Positions 1 through 9,872 are shown, counted from the first letter of the stretch. The stretch is 64,000 bases of DNA from Ensifer sp. LC11 (GCF_001695835.1 NZ_MBSO01000045.1:1-64000), one strand, 5' to 3'. Notes: generated from the sequence alone by a model not told the origin. Numbers and translations are program-made.

Positions 1-53
1 CAAAGCTTCCGACTTTGCCGACCTCTTTAACCGTAGCTACTAACCTATAGCAA

Positions 54-108
54 AACCGCTTCTAGCGGTTCAAGCGCAGCGTTTCAAACCTCCACCTCTG
101 GTGGAGGT
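54..108. repeat. Two adjacent short hairpins
   Basis: Two perfect inverted repeats lie 17 bases apart. The first has arms AACCGC (54-59) and GCGGTT (65-70) around a 5-base loop. The second has 9-base arms ACCTCCACC (88-96) and GGTGGAGGT (100-108) around 3 bases. Neither is followed by a T-run, so a simple terminator is not convincing. Paired hairpins like this are common in dispersed rhizobial intergenic repeats, but membership in a named family is inference. Confidence 0.4.
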
Positions 109-171
109 CATGACTTTTGCGTCAGTGCGTCCCCTGCGGTCGGTATGACAGCGGTCGGTGCGCCTGCGCCG

Positions 172-294
172 TTAACGCCTGCGGGCGAAGCGATAGCTGT
201 AGAGCGTCGCGATCGTGGTCGGCAGCAGCATCGCGGCGATCGTTGCTACGGCAAGCACCGGACGGGTGCTGATGACAAGTGCCGGCAGTGCCAA
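172..294 (-). CDS. Possible 40-residue hydrophobic small protein
   Basis: An open frame reads leftward from a TTG codon at 294 to a TAA at 172-174. It encodes about 40 residues, mostly hydrophobic (one membrane span rich in Ala, Leu, Val, Ile), ending in the basic tail RFARRR. Third codon positions are mostly G or C, as expected of coding DNA here. An AGGG stretch sits about 9 bases before the TTG. It lies 53 bases downstream of the DUF418 gene on the same strand and could be co-transcribed. No family is recognised, and chance cannot be excluded. Confidence 0.3.
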   Translation of the reverse strand: MALPALVISTRPVLAVATIAAMLLPTTIATLYSYRFARRR

Positions 295-347
295 CCTGAT
301 CCCTGGGCAGTCCGGCGAGCCGGTGCGTCGCCTAAAAGCGGCGGCCG

Positions 348-1535
348 TTAGCGGGCCTCGACCGGTTTGCGCCATTGCGGCGCCCGCCAGATGGTGATGA
401 AGCGCAGGATCCATTCGAGCGGTCCGTAGGCAAAACGCGCCATCCACCAGCGACTGAGGAATAGCTGGGCCGTAAAGATGCCGAGCGAGGTCAGCGCGGT
501 GGCCAGGGGAGAAGCCTGGCCGATGAGACCAAGTCCATAGCCATGGAAGATGAAGGCTAGGATCAGCGATTGCATCAGGTAGTTGGAAAGCGCCATGCGT
601 CCGGCTGGCGCCAGCAGGTTGCGCAGGTGCTGGCCGATGGATGTGCCGAAGAACAGCATCACGCCGCCGACATAGGCGCCGGTGAGGAAAGGCCCGGTTA
701 TCAGCCCGACCGCAAGCCCGGTGATCGCGAGCGGCGAATCGATCCACTCGACGCTGGCATAGGCATAGATGACCGCGCCGGGCAGGCCGATCCAGAGACC
801 GGAGCGAACAAGACGCCGGAAGAGCCGTTGGTTCTCCTGCGGTCGCGCCAGCATCTTCTGGCGCCCGGCAACCAGCCCGAGAAGAAACATGGCCAGTGCG
901 CAAGGCGCCTGCAGCAGGCCGAGGATCACCCAGACCGAAGAAAGCTCTGCCAGGTGCTGGGCGATGATCGCCTGCCAATCGCCTCCAAACGCCAGTTCAG
1001 CCGCCTCCGCCGCGGCAAGGATGGCAGGGCGATCCAGTGGTGTTGGCTCCAGCGTAGCGACAATGCCGAGCGCGCCCCAGGCGATGGCGACGACAATCAC
1101 CAGCCACCTTGCCAGCCGGAGGAGGGCTGAGTCGCTGCGGTTGCGCAGCATCAGAAGGACGATGCCGAGCACGGCGTAGGTCGTGAGAATATCGCCATGG
1201 AACAGGAGAACCGCATGGGCGATCCCGATCAGCCAAAGCCCCGCCTGCCGGCGCAGTAGCCGCGGCACGAAGGCTTCGCCGGATTTTTCCGCCGAGCGCA
1301 TCTGCAGGGTGAAGCTGTAGCCGAACAGGAACGAGAACAGCAGGTAGAACTTCATTTCGAAGAACAGCGCGACCACCAGGTGGACGGCGCTGTCGGTGGT
1401 GCCGGCGAAGGCCGGGTCTGCGATTTCAAGGCCATAGAAGGCCGAAGCGAAAGCCATGCTGTTGACGAGCAGGATACCGAGCAGTGCGAAACCGCGCAGT
1501 GCGTCGACGTCGTCGATGCGATCCTGGATGTTCAT
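348..1535 (-). CDS. DUF418 (YeiB-type) integral membrane protein
   Basis: The 395-residue product is a polytopic inner-membrane protein. It opens with a D-x-L-R-G-F-A-L-L-G-I motif near residues 11-22, typical of the DUF418/YeiB family, and has about ten hydrophobic segments. The C-terminal 160 residues correspond to the DUF418 domain, including a conserved G-R-M-A-L-S-N-Y block near residue 315. The family is distantly related to membrane acyltransferases, but its substrate is unknown. The gene stands alone on the minus strand with about 250 bases upstream. The ATG at 1535 fits the usual family N-terminus. Confidence 0.85.
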   Translation of the reverse strand: MNIQDRIDDVDALRGFALLGILLVNSMAFASAFYGLEIADPAFAGTTDSAVHLVVALFFEMKFYLLFSFLFGYSFTLQMRSAEKSGEAFVPRLLRRQAGLWLIGIAHAVLLFHGDILTTYAVLGIVLLMLRNRSDSALLRLARWLVIVVAIAWGALGIVATLEPTPLDRPAILAAAEAAELAFGGDWQAIIAQHLAELSSVWVILGLLQAPCALAMFLLGLVAGRQKMLARPQENQRLFRRLVRSGLWIGLPGAVIYAYASVEWIDSPLAITGLAVGLITGPFLTGAYVGGVMLFFGTSIGQHLRNLLAPAGRMALSNYLMQSLILAFIFHGYGLGLIGQASPLATALTSLGIFTAQLFLSRWWMARFAYGPLEWILRFITIWRAPQWRKPVEAR

Positions 1536-1788
1536 GTGTGTTCTCCGTAACGGCAGGCGCCTAAAGATCGCGCTCTAACCGATTGATTTAGAATTTCTTC
1601 TCCGCTGCAGAGATCGCTGCCGCAGACGCCTGGAAGGCTTGGGCTTGGGCTCCACCAGGTACCGTGGAGCAGTATTTAGTAGATAGAGTAATCAATCTAA
1701 TAACTGATGACGCAACGTCAAGGGGCGACGCGGGCTTTTCGCGCGTCGCGAAGCCTGTTGGACAGGATGTCTTCGGACGTTGGGAAAG

Positions 1789-2445
1789 TCAGCTTTCGCG
1801 GGCGGGCCTGTGCCTCAGCCAGGCGATCTGCCGGCGGGCGCGCAGAAGGGCTGTCAACGCAGCGCCAACCGAGACCAACAACAGCGCGATCCAGAGGACT
1901 TCGCCATCGCCAAGCCAAAGACCTTCAGCGGCGGATAGCACCGCGGCGAGCGTCATTGTCGCCATGCGGTGCTGTTTGGCCATCGGGCCGGAGAAGTCGC
2001 TGGGGGCACCGTTGGCACGGCCGAGCTCGCGCACATAGGCCGTCAGCACCGCGAAAGTCGCGGCAGCAAGGCCGAGAGCCGGAACGCCGACGGCAATTCC
2101 AGCGCCGACGAAGATGAAAATGTCGGCGATGCGGTCGGGAAATTCGTTCCAGAAAGGGCCGTCCGCTTCGCCCTTGCCACCCTCGACGGCGACCATGCCG
2201 TCGAAGAGATTGCAGAGCAGGCGCAGCTGGCAGAAGAGGGCAGCGGCGATGTACAGCGTGACCCTCAGCCCATCCTCAGTTTCTCCTGCCAACCAGAAGG
2301 CAAGCCCGGCAAAGGCCGCCGCCAGCATGCTTGCCTGCGAGATCCGGTTGGGCGTGACGTTCATCGATGCCAGGCGGCGCGCGATCGCCTGCGCCCAGTG
2401 GCTGTTGCGGCTCGCGAGCGGCCTGCGGTCACCGGTCTCGGTCAT
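1789..2445 (-). CDS. CDP-alcohol phosphatidyltransferase family membrane protein
   Basis: The 218-residue product has several membrane helices and a CDP-alcohol phosphotransferase signature. The motif begins DGMVAVEGGKG near residue 83 and ends in NEFPDRIAD. The metal-binding Asp residues of the DG and D-x3-D parts are present. The usual Ala-Arg is Ala-Val, and the Gly before the D-x3-D part is Asn. I recall the same variant in other YnbA-like proteins, so it marks a subfamily rather than decay. It would transfer a phosphatidyl group from CDP-diacylglycerol to an alcohol acceptor, here unknown. It is the last gene of a four-gene leftward operon and overlaps the preceding gene by 17 bases. Confidence 0.8.
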   Translation of the reverse strand: MTETGDRRPLASRNSHWAQAIARRLASMNVTPNRISQASMLAAAFAGLAFWLAGETEDGLRVTLYIAAALFCQLRLLCNLFDGMVAVEGGKGEADGPFWNEFPDRIADIFIFVGAGIAVGVPALGLAAATFAVLTAYVRELGRANGAPSDFSGPMAKQHRMATMTLAAVLSAAEGLWLGDGEVLWIALLLVSVGAALTALLRARRQIAWLRHRPARES

Positions 2446-2833
2446 GCCCAGCTTCTCCTCGGCTGATGGAATAGTTGTAGAGGGCGGCGTAGCTGGTCGA
2501 GACCGCCAGTGGCACCGCGATCGTCCTCAGGATCTCCGGCGTGCCCGTGGCGGCGTGGATCGCGACAAGGAGTGCCGACGAGCCGAGACAGGCAAGGAGA
2601 GGTGGTAAGAACAATCGCCTCGCGCCGCGGACCCGCTTCGAGAGCGCGTCGATCGCCGTCTTCAGGTAGAGCGTCAGCAGGGCTGAAAGCGTGCCTTGGA
2701 CGACCGCCGCAACAAGCGGCTTTGGCATCGGGTGATGTCGGTTGGCGACGAGCGCCCAGCCGCCCATCGCGAAAAAGGCAAAGGCCACATGCACGACGCT
2801 GTTGCCGGCCAGTCCCTTCAGCTTCGCGGTCAT
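2429..2833 (-). CDS. Small four-helix membrane protein in phospholipid operon
   Basis: The start is the ATG at 2831-2833, which overlaps the TGA of the upstream cytidylyltransferase gene (ATGA arrangement). This gives 134 residues. The protein has about four hydrophobic segments (near residues 10-28, 40-58, 72-95 and 100-120) with basic loops, and no enzymatic motif I can see. Its position between a CdsA-type and a CDP-alcohol transferase gene, with overlaps on both sides, suggests a role in the same lipid pathway, perhaps as transporter or scaffold. That role is inference. The family is not recognised. Confidence 0.7.
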   Translation of the reverse strand: MTAKLKGLAGNSVVHVAFAFFAMGGWALVANRHHPMPKPLVAAVVQGTLSALLTLYLKTAIDALSKRVRGARRLFLPPLLACLGSSALLVAIHAATGTPEILRTIAVPLAVSTSYAALYNYSISRGEAGHDRDR

Positions 2834-3780
2834 GTCAGTGACCACCAATAACGTGTCAAATGGAAGAAAATCGGCGCGGAGAAGACGACGGAATCGAGCC
2901 GATCGATGAGGCCGCCATGGCCTTCGATCAGGTGGCCCCAGTCCTTCACCCCGCGGTCCCTCTTGATTGCCGACATCACAAGGCCGCCGAAGAAACCCAT
3001 CATGGTGATGACGAACGACATGAGTGCCGCCTGGACCGGCGTAAACGGCGTGATCCACCAGAGTGAAGCGCCAAGCAACGTCGCGCTCGCGACCCCGCCG
3101 ACGAAGCCTTCGACAGTCTTGGACGGCGACAGAGTCGGCGCGATCTTGGTCCGCCCGAAGAGTTTGCCCCAGACATATTGGAGCACGTCGCTCGACTGGA
3201 CGACGATGACCAGGAAGGCAATGAGAAGCACATTGCGCCCTTCATAACCTGGGATCTGCAGCGTCAGCAGCGCCGGCACATGTGACGCGCAGAAGACGCA
3301 GATCATCAGTGCCCACTGCACCTCTGAGATCCTGAGCAGGAAGTCGCGCGGATCGCCACGCAGGACCGCGATGATCGGCATCAGCAGGAAGGCATAGACC
3401 GGCACGAAGATCGAGTAGATCCCGTACTGCTCGGCCCACAACAGGAAATAGTTGATCGGCAGCACGACGAAAAATGCAGCGGCAATCGCCCAGTGGTCAC
3501 CGCGGCGCGTGTTGATGAGCGTGATGAACTCGCGCAGCGCTGCGAAGGAGCAGAAGGCAAAGAGCACGAGTACGCCGACGCGGCCGGCGACAAAGGCAAT
3601 GGCGATCAGAAACACCATCGCCCACCACGCCTTGATGCGGGCGTTGAGGTTTTCGATCGCCCCGTTCGAACCATCAGGCGAAAGCTTCTGTTTCAGGAGA
3701 TAGCCGGTGCTCGAAGCGATCACGAGGATGCCGCCCACGCCCAGGAGCAGCTTCAGCATGTCCAGTGCGGTGGTGCTCAT
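2830..3780 (-). CDS. Phosphatidate cytidylyltransferase (CdsA-like)
   Basis: The 316-residue integral membrane protein has about eight hydrophobic helices. Its C-terminus carries a complete phosphatidate cytidylyltransferase signature: S-A-I-K-R-D-R then K-D-W-G, then GHGGLIDRLDS (near residues 270-300). The family converts phosphatidic acid and CTP to CDP-diacylglycerol. Clustering with an acyltransferase and a CDP-alcohol transferase resembles E. coli ynbABC and suggests a second, non-housekeeping CDP-diacylglycerol route. It overlaps both neighbours by 4 bases (ATGA junctions), so translation is probably coupled. I leave the symbol blank because the housekeeping cdsA is expected elsewhere. 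Confidence 0.9.
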   Translation of the reverse strand: MSTTALDMLKLLLGVGGILVIASSTGYLLKQKLSPDGSNGAIENLNARIKAWWAMVFLIAIAFVAGRVGVLVLFAFCSFAALREFITLINTRRGDHWAIAAAFFVVLPINYFLLWAEQYGIYSIFVPVYAFLLMPIIAVLRGDPRDFLLRISEVQWALMICVFCASHVPALLTLQIPGYEGRNVLLIAFLVIVVQSSDVLQYVWGKLFGRTKIAPTLSPSKTVEGFVGGVASATLLGASLWWITPFTPVQAALMSFVITMMGFFGGLVMSAIKRDRGVKDWGHLIEGHGGLIDRLDSVVFSAPIFFHLTRYWWSLT

Positions 3781-4424
3781 GCGTCGTCTTCCGTCGTTGG
3801 AGGCGCGAGCAGGAGCAGGGCGGCTTCGGCGCGGGCGATGAATTCGTCCTTGGCCTCTTGAGCCTTCAGATGCATCGGTTCGCCGAAGGTTACGGTGCAG
3901 ATGAGCGGGATCGGCACGAACTCTCCCTTGGGCATCACGCGGTTGAGGTTGTTGATCCAGACAGGCACGAGCGCCACATCGGGCCGCTTGCAGGCGAGAT
4001 GGTAGAGCCCGCTCTTGAACGGCAGCAACCGCGCCTCGGTCTGATTGCGCGTTCCCTCGGGAAAGACGATCAGCGACGCGCCATCACCGAGAACGGTCGC
4101 CATCAGTTCGACGGGATCCTGGGTACGGGCGGCAGGGTCGCGCTCGATCAGCACGGCGTCAAAGACGTCGCGGCCGATGAAGGTCGAAAGCTTCGATTTC
4201 AGCCAATATTCCGCGCCGGCTACCGGCCGCGCACGGGCCCGAAGCCAGGGGGGCAGCACTGCCCAGATCAACACGAAGTCGCCGTGGCTGGAATGGTTGG
4301 CGAAGTAGATGCTCTGCCTCGGCGGCAGGCCTGTTTCATGCCAGATTGCGCGGGCGGCCGTGAGTGCGCGAGCGAACATCATGATGGCGATCGATGCCAG
4401 CTTGGCGATCAAATCGTGGATCAT
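3777..4424 (-). CDS. 1-acyl-sn-glycerol-3-phosphate acyltransferase family protein
   Basis: The 215-residue protein has the PlsC/LPLAT fold signatures: the catalytic H-x4-D motif in NHSSHGDF near residue 48 and the phosphate-binding FPEGTRNQ near residue 120. These enzymes acylate lysophosphatidate to phosphatidate at the membrane, which would feed the CdsA-like enzyme encoded next. It is the first gene of the four-gene leftward lipid cluster (acyltransferase, cytidylyltransferase, small membrane protein, CDP-alcohol transferase), so the promoter should lie just above 4424. The acyl donor cannot be judged from sequence. Confidence 0.88.
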   Translation of the reverse strand: MIHDLIAKLASIAIMMFARALTAARAIWHETGLPPRQSIYFANHSSHGDFVLIWAVLPPWLRARARPVAGAEYWLKSKLSTFIGRDVFDAVLIERDPAARTQDPVELMATVLGDGASLIVFPEGTRNQTEARLLPFKSGLYHLACKRPDVALVPVWINNLNRVMPKGEFVPIPLICTVTFGEPMHLKAQEAKDEFIARAEAALLLLAPPTTEDDA

Positions 4425-4948
4425 GCCGGCGCGCGTCCGCTCGATACGCAGCCCGGCACCAGGATTCGCCCCGCCTGTCTCCGTCTCTTGCCCTGTAATG
4501 AAATGATCAAGCGTTGCCCCTCAGCCTCCGCCTGACGTAACCCCAGGCTGTATCTACCGATTTTACGCGATTGCGTCCGCTTCACAAGCGCGCGCAATCA
4601 AACCCAACAGGATGACGCGCAAGGACGCCGATATATTCGGACTGCAAGCGAACGGCGCGCAAGAGAGATGCGACGTCACGCCGCTGTCTGCGATCGCGCA
4701 TGCCCTGTCGTCGACATTGACCGGGTTGTATCCACCCGCTAGCTTGCAGCGGCAACAGAGGAGCGTCCTTCAATGCGCCAGTAATGCCCGGTGAAAACCG
4801 AACTCGCCTCAACTTCGCTCGCGGAGGGGATGGACGATGGCATTGCTCGGTCCGCAACAAGCGGACAGACGCCGAAGCATTCTTTGCTCATAGATCTCTA
4901 TTCCCCTTCGTGGGCGGTCACATTTGGACACGTTTCCAGGGACCGACT
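4425..4948. other. Intergenic region between divergent genes
   Basis: About 520 bases separate the leftward acyltransferase gene from the rightward methyltransferase gene. Short frames are open here, but none has convincing composition or a recognisable product. A TTGACC sequence near 4717, followed by AT-containing sequence and a GGAG near 4760, could belong to a rightward promoter and long leader. This is only suggestive. Confidence 0.4.
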
Positions 4949-5758
4949 ATGCAAGACAGACCCTCCGATCTCGATATCATCGACCACAACAGACAGGCCT
5001 GGGACAGGCAGGCGAGCCAGGGTTGCGCGTGGTCACGACCGGTAACGCCGGAACTGATCGCTGCCGCGCGTGCCGGACAGTGGCAGGCGCGGCTGACGCC
5101 CGGTGACCTGCCCAAAGGCTGGCTGCCTGATATCAGGGGCAGGAAAATCCTGTGCCTGGCGTCCGCCGGCGGGCAACAGGCGCCCATTCTCGCGGCCGCT
5201 GGAGCCGAAGTCACCGTCTTTGATCTTTCCGAGCGGCAACTCGACCAGGACCGGCTTGTAGCGGAGCGCGAGGACCTGCCGTTGACGATCGTGCAGGGCG
5301 ACATGCGCGACCTCTCGATTTTTCCCGACGACAGTTTCGACATCATTTTTCACCCGATCTCGAACCTCTATGTTCCGGATATCCAGCCGGTCTGGCGCGA
5401 ATGCCACCGGGTGCTGAGGATGGGCGGGCTGCTGCTCGCCAGCTTCTACAATCCGGTCGTTTTCGTCGGCGATCGGGACCCGCGCTACGCTGAGCAGGGC
5501 CTCATTCGCCCCGCTTACAGGCTCCCCTTTGTCGAGGCAGAACATCTCGCACCCAACTTGGTGCGGAGCAAGGTCGAACGGGGCGAGGCGCTGGTGTTCG
5601 GGCACAGCCTGGTCGCACAGATCGATGGTCAGATGCGGGCCGGCTTCATGCTGGCGGGCTTCCACGAAGACTGGCAGCCTGCGCCGCGCTTCCTGATCGA
5701 CAGCTTCGTGCCGACCTTTATCGCGACCTGCGCCATCAAAGGCGATCTTGGTCTCTGA
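4949..5758 (+). CDS. Class I SAM-dependent methyltransferase
   Basis: I place the start at the ATG at 4949 (MQDRPSDLDIID), giving 269 residues; the open frame continues upstream to 4784 but without family-like sequence. A class I methyltransferase fold is indicated by the SAM-binding ILCLASAGGQQ motif near residue 65, an acidic end of beta-2 (VTVFDLS), a GDMRDL motif and a post-motif V-L-R-M-G-G-L-L-L segment. The substrate is unknown. It has no obvious operon partner, and a strong hairpin follows at 5785-5827. Confidence 0.82.
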   Translation: MQDRPSDLDIIDHNRQAWDRQASQGCAWSRPVTPELIAAARAGQWQARLTPGDLPKGWLPDIRGRKILCLASAGGQQAPILAAAGAEVTVFDLSERQLDQDRLVAEREDLPLTIVQGDMRDLSIFPDDSFDIIFHPISNLYVPDIQPVWRECHRVLRMGGLLLASFYNPVVFVGDRDPRYAEQGLIRPAYRLPFVEAEHLAPNLVRSKVERGEALVFGHSLVAQIDGQMRAGFMLAGFHEDWQPAPRFLIDSFVPTFIATCAIKGDLGL

Positions 5759-5784
5759 CCCGAAGGGCCCGAACGCGCCGTTCG

Positions 5785-5827
5785 GGGGGCAAGCGCAGCG
5801 GCCGACGTTGCCGCTGCGCTTGCCCCC
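5785..5827 (+). terminator. Long perfect hairpin after methyltransferase gene
   Basis: The 18-base arms at 5785-5802 and 5810-5827 are perfectly complementary around the 7-base loop CGACGTT. The GC-rich stem starts 26 bases after the methyltransferase stop codon. The tail has only a short T-rich stretch (CATCTTGTT), so it may act as a terminator or as an mRNA 3'-end stabiliser. Confidence 0.6.
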
Positions 5828-5918
5828 GCGCCATCTTGTTACGTCGCGTTACTGTTACGTACTCCCCAAATCACCGGTTTCGTACTTTCCTGTTCGAGAG
5901 CGAAACTGGAAAGGGTCA

Positions 5919-6089
5919 ATGCGTATGCGCTTCACAGCTTTGTTGTTTGTGGCGATTGCCGTACTGGGGCTTTCGGGCTGTACCACGACGTCCTCGAGCA
6001 ATACGACCTACACGCAGCCGCAGACATTCGCCCCCGGTCTCGGGGCGTCGAATACGGCCAACGCCACGACGGCTCCGGGGTACTACTGA
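5919..6089 (+). CDS. Small exported lipoprotein
   Basis: The 56-residue product starts at the ATG at 5919, preceded by an AAAGGG ribosome-binding site. Residues 1-20 form a lipoprotein signal peptide (MRMRFTALLF, hydrophobic core, lipobox LSGC), so Cys21 should be lipidated. The mature part is about 35 residues, rich in Thr, Ser, Asn and Ala, with no recognisable domain. Residue +2 after Cys is Thr, compatible with outer-membrane sorting. Similar tiny lipoproteins are common in rhizobia and mostly uncharacterised. Confidence 0.75.
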   Translation: MRMRFTALLFVAIAVLGLSGCTTTSSSNTTYTQPQTFAPGLGASNTANATTAPGYY

Positions 6090-6260
6090 CGCTCCGACAG
6101 TCCGGCGCTTGCCGGCAAGCATGAGTCTGCGGCGGGCGCGGACCGTTTTTGCTTGCGGCGGACGTTCGGGCGCAAGGGCCAATCGTCGCCATGGCCGCCA
6201 CCCGACTTGCATTCGCCGGCCAAAAGTTGCAAACAGCGGCGAACCATCAGGGAACACGCC

Positions 6261-7151
6261 ATGAGCCTCTCCAAGCGCACCACCCGCCCGCTCGATCACC
6301 TCGTGCTGCCGGTGGATACGCTTACCCAGGCACGGCGACGTCTCGATGATCTCGGCTTCACGGTCGCGGAAGACGCCCGCCATCCCTTCGGCACCGAAAA
6401 CGCCTGCGTCTTCTTTGCCGATGGCATCTATCTAGAGCCGCTTGCAATTGCGTCCCGCGAGGAATGCGAGGCTGCCGCGCTCGATGGCAACGCCTTCGTC
6501 GCACGCGACCAGGCCTTTCGTTTCCGCCAGGGCCCCGAAGGTCTGTCGGCTCTGGTCTTCGGTACCGAGGATGCGGCGAGCGACCATATCCGTTTTCGTG
6601 CCCGCGGCATCTCGGGCGGCGACATGCTGGAGTTTTCCCGGCCGATGAGACTGCCGGATGGCCGCGAAGGGTTGGGCTCCTTCCGCCTTGCCTTTGCCGC
6701 CGATTTGCGCGCGCCGGATCTCTTCCTTTTCAGCTGTCAGCGCGTCCGCGCCTTGCCCACCGACCGGGCTGCCCTGGAGCGTCATGAAAACGGCGTGATC
6801 GGGATCTCCGAGGTGGTTCTGTCGGAAACCAATCCGACCGATTTTCAATACCTCCTGCAAGAGGCGGTCGATGAGCGCGAGGTCGCGGCCCACTCCTTCG
6901 GCATGGACGTTGCGACAACCAACGCCAAGATCTCGGTGCTGAACGCCGCCGGGATGGAGGCCTTCTTCGGGCGTTCCGTGCGCAACGCCGAGCGCGGCCT
7001 GCGCGGGCGGGCGATCGTCTTCCGCGTCGCCGACCTCGAGGCAACACGCGCGCTGTTTGCTGAGAACGACATTGAATTTGCAGAAATGGGCGGGCGCCTC
7101 ATTGTTCCCGAAATGCCGGGGCAAGGGGTGATCTTCGCGTTTGGAGCTTGA
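6261..7151 (+). CDS. VOC superfamily (glyoxalase-like domain) protein
   Basis: The chosen start is the ATG at 6261 (MSLSKRTTR), 296 residues; upstream codons in frame show no homology-like sequence. The protein begins with a vicinal-oxygen-chelate repeat (LDHLVLPV near residue 12, then a long A-R-x2-D-D-L-G-F helix), as in the Glyoxalase_3 family. A second betaalphabetabetabeta module follows towards the C-terminus. Such proteins bind a metal and act as lyases, dioxygenases or isomerases; the substrate is not deducible. The stop overlaps the kdsA start (TGATG), so the two are probably co-transcribed. Confidence 0.78.
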   Translation: MSLSKRTTRPLDHLVLPVDTLTQARRRLDDLGFTVAEDARHPFGTENACVFFADGIYLEPLAIASREECEAAALDGNAFVARDQAFRFRQGPEGLSALVFGTEDAASDHIRFRARGISGGDMLEFSRPMRLPDGREGLGSFRLAFAADLRAPDLFLFSCQRVRALPTDRAALERHENGVIGISEVVLSETNPTDFQYLLQEAVDEREVAAHSFGMDVATTNAKISVLNAAGMEAFFGRSVRNAERGLRGRAIVFRVADLEATRALFAENDIEFAEMGGRLIVPEMPGQGVIFAFGA

Positions 7152-7993
7152 TGATGAAAACCAATGCCAGAGTCGTTGTCGGTGAGGGCGCCCAACAGGT
7201 TGCCTTTGCGCAGACTGAGAAGTTGTCGCTGATCGCCGGCCCCTGCCAGATGGAAAGCCGCGAGCACGCCTTCATGATGGCCGGCGCGCTCTCTGAACTC
7301 TGCAAGAAGCTGGGTATCGGCCTTGTCTACAAGTCCTCGTTCGACAAGGCCAATCGCACGTCGCTTTCGGGCAAACGCGGTATCGGCCTCGACAAGGCGA
7401 TGGAAATCTTCGCCGACCTCAAGAAGGAATTCGGCTTTCCGGTTTTGACCGATGTGCACACCGAAGAGCAATGCGCTCAGGTCGCCCCGACGGTCGACAT
7501 CCTGCAGATCCCCGCCTTCCTGTCGCGCCAGACCGACCTTCTGGTCGCAGCCGCCAAGACCGGCCGGGCGATCAACGTCAAGAAGGGCCAGTTCCTGGCG
7601 CCTTGGGACATGAAGAACGTGCTGGCAAAGTTCACCGACAGCGGCAATCCGAACGTCATGCTCTGCGAGCGCGGCGCCTCCTTCGGCTATAACACGCTGG
7701 TCTCCGACATGCGCTCGCTGCCGATCATGGCCTCGCTTGGCGCGCCTGTCGTGTTCGACGCGACGCATTCCGTGCAGCAGCCGGGCGGGCAGGGTGGCTC
7801 GACCGGCGGCCAGCGTGAGTTCGTCGAGACTTTGGCACGGGCCGCCGTCGCCGTTGGCATCGCTGGCCTGTTCGTCGAGACGCACGAAGACCCGGACAAT
7901 GCGCCTTCCGACGGCCCGAACATGGTGCATCTGAAGGACATGCCGCGGCTGCTCGAAAAGCTGCTCGCTTTTGACGCGATCGCCAAGGGTTAA
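7151..7993 (+). CDS. kdsA: 3-deoxy-8-phosphooctulonate synthase
   Basis: KdsA condenses phosphoenolpyruvate with arabinose-5-phosphate to make KDO-8-phosphate for the lipopolysaccharide core, in the cytoplasm. The 280-residue product has the expected blocks: [10 protein letters not shown] (residues 26-35), [11 protein letters not shown], a long conserved [20 protein letters not shown] region (in part) and the C-terminal [15 protein letters not shown]. The ATG at 7151 overlaps the VOC gene stop by one base; a TTG at 7148 or ATG at 7154 are alternatives. Length and sequence closely fit rhizobial KdsA, and eno follows as in Sinorhizobium. Confidence 0.97.
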   Translation: MMKTNARVVVGEGAQQVAFAQTEKLSLIAGPCQMESREHAFMMAGALSELCKKLGIGLVYKSSFDKANRTSLSGKRGIGLDKAMEIFADLKKEFGFPVLTDVHTEEQCAQVAPTVDILQIPAFLSRQTDLLVAAAKTGRAINVKKGQFLAPWDMKNVLAKFTDSGNPNVMLCERGASFGYNTLVSDMRSLPIMASLGAPVVFDATHSVQQPGGQGGSTGGQREFVETLARAAVAVGIAGLFVETHEDPDNAPSDGPNMVHLKDMPRLLEKLLAFDAIAKG

Positions 7994-8012
7994 GCCATCT
8001 GCGGCGCTTCGT

Positions 8013-8073
8013 GAAATTTTCATGAACTGCAATGGCGCGAGAGTTTTTGCATCTTGCGCGCCATTGAAATTTC
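8013..8073. repeat. Compound inverted repeat between kdsA and eno
   Basis: Perfect 10-base arms CAATGGCGCG (8030-8039) and CGCGCCATTG (8057-8066) enclose a 17-base loop containing TTTTT. An outer pair GAAATTT (8013-8019) and AAATTTC (8067-8073) extends the symmetry. It fills most of the 139-base gap and could be a kdsA 3'-end structure or part of the eno leader or promoter. No T-tail follows. Confidence 0.5.
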
Positions 8074-8090
8074 GAGGCCTTGGCGTATGA

Positions 8091-9407
<1,317 letters not shown>

Positions 9408-9437
9408 TCGTCGGCATCAACTCATCTGATTTCTGGG

Positions 9438-9473
9438 CCCGCCCACATCCCCATGTGGGCGGGTTTCTATTTT
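9438..9473 (+). terminator. Rho-independent terminator of eno
   Basis: Eleven-base GC-rich arms (9438-9448 and 9453-9463) enclose the loop CCCC and are followed by TTTCTATTTT. This is a classic intrinsic terminator 30 bases after the eno stop. Confidence 0.9.
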
Positions 9474-9551
9474 CCTGCTATTCATGGTCAACGGTCGGTT
9501 AATCAATCGCCGCTAATCTGATTTCCGTACTGCGTATCAGGGCGTGAATGC

Positions 9552-9872
9552 ATGTGGACACGGCATCATAAGAAACGGAAACTGGGTCGGCTGGTGATGC
9601 CGCTGATCGCGGTCGCCTTTCTCTCCTACTTCGGCTATCATTCCATTCACGGCGGCTATGGCCTGAAGGCGACCGAGCAATTCGATCGCCAGATCGTCGA
9701 GCGGCAGGCGCGGCTGGATGAGCTCACGAAGCGGCGAATGATCCTCGAAAAGGAGGTTCAGCTGATGAGTGACGGGTCGTTGGAAAGGGACATGCTGGAT
9801 GAGAAGGCTCGCCTCGCGCTCAACATGTCGCGAAGTGACGAGATCGTTATTTTTCACCGCGCCTCAAATTAA
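9552..9872 (+). CDS. ftsB: FtsB/DivIC-type septum formation initiator
   Basis: The 106-residue protein has a basic N-terminus (MWTRHHKKRK), one membrane helix (about residues 14-32) and a heptad-like coiled coil (about 42-80) ending in a small globular part with the E-K-A-R-L-A-L-N-M segment. This is the bitopic FtsB/DivIC architecture, which links FtsL and FtsQ at the division septum. It sits between eno and pdhA, as is usual in rhizobia. Length matches the family. The symbol is by family similarity. Confidence 0.8.
   Translation: MWTRHHKKRKLGRLVMPLIAVAFLSYFGYHSIHGGYGLKATEQFDRQIVERQARLDELTKRRMILEKEVQLMSDGSLERDMLDEKARLALNMSRSDEIVIFHRASN

Noticed and set aside
4784-4948. Extending the methyltransferase to an ATG at 4784 for a longer protein
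   Set aside because: The extra 55 residues have no methyltransferase-like sequence; the ATG at 4949 gives a normal N-terminus.
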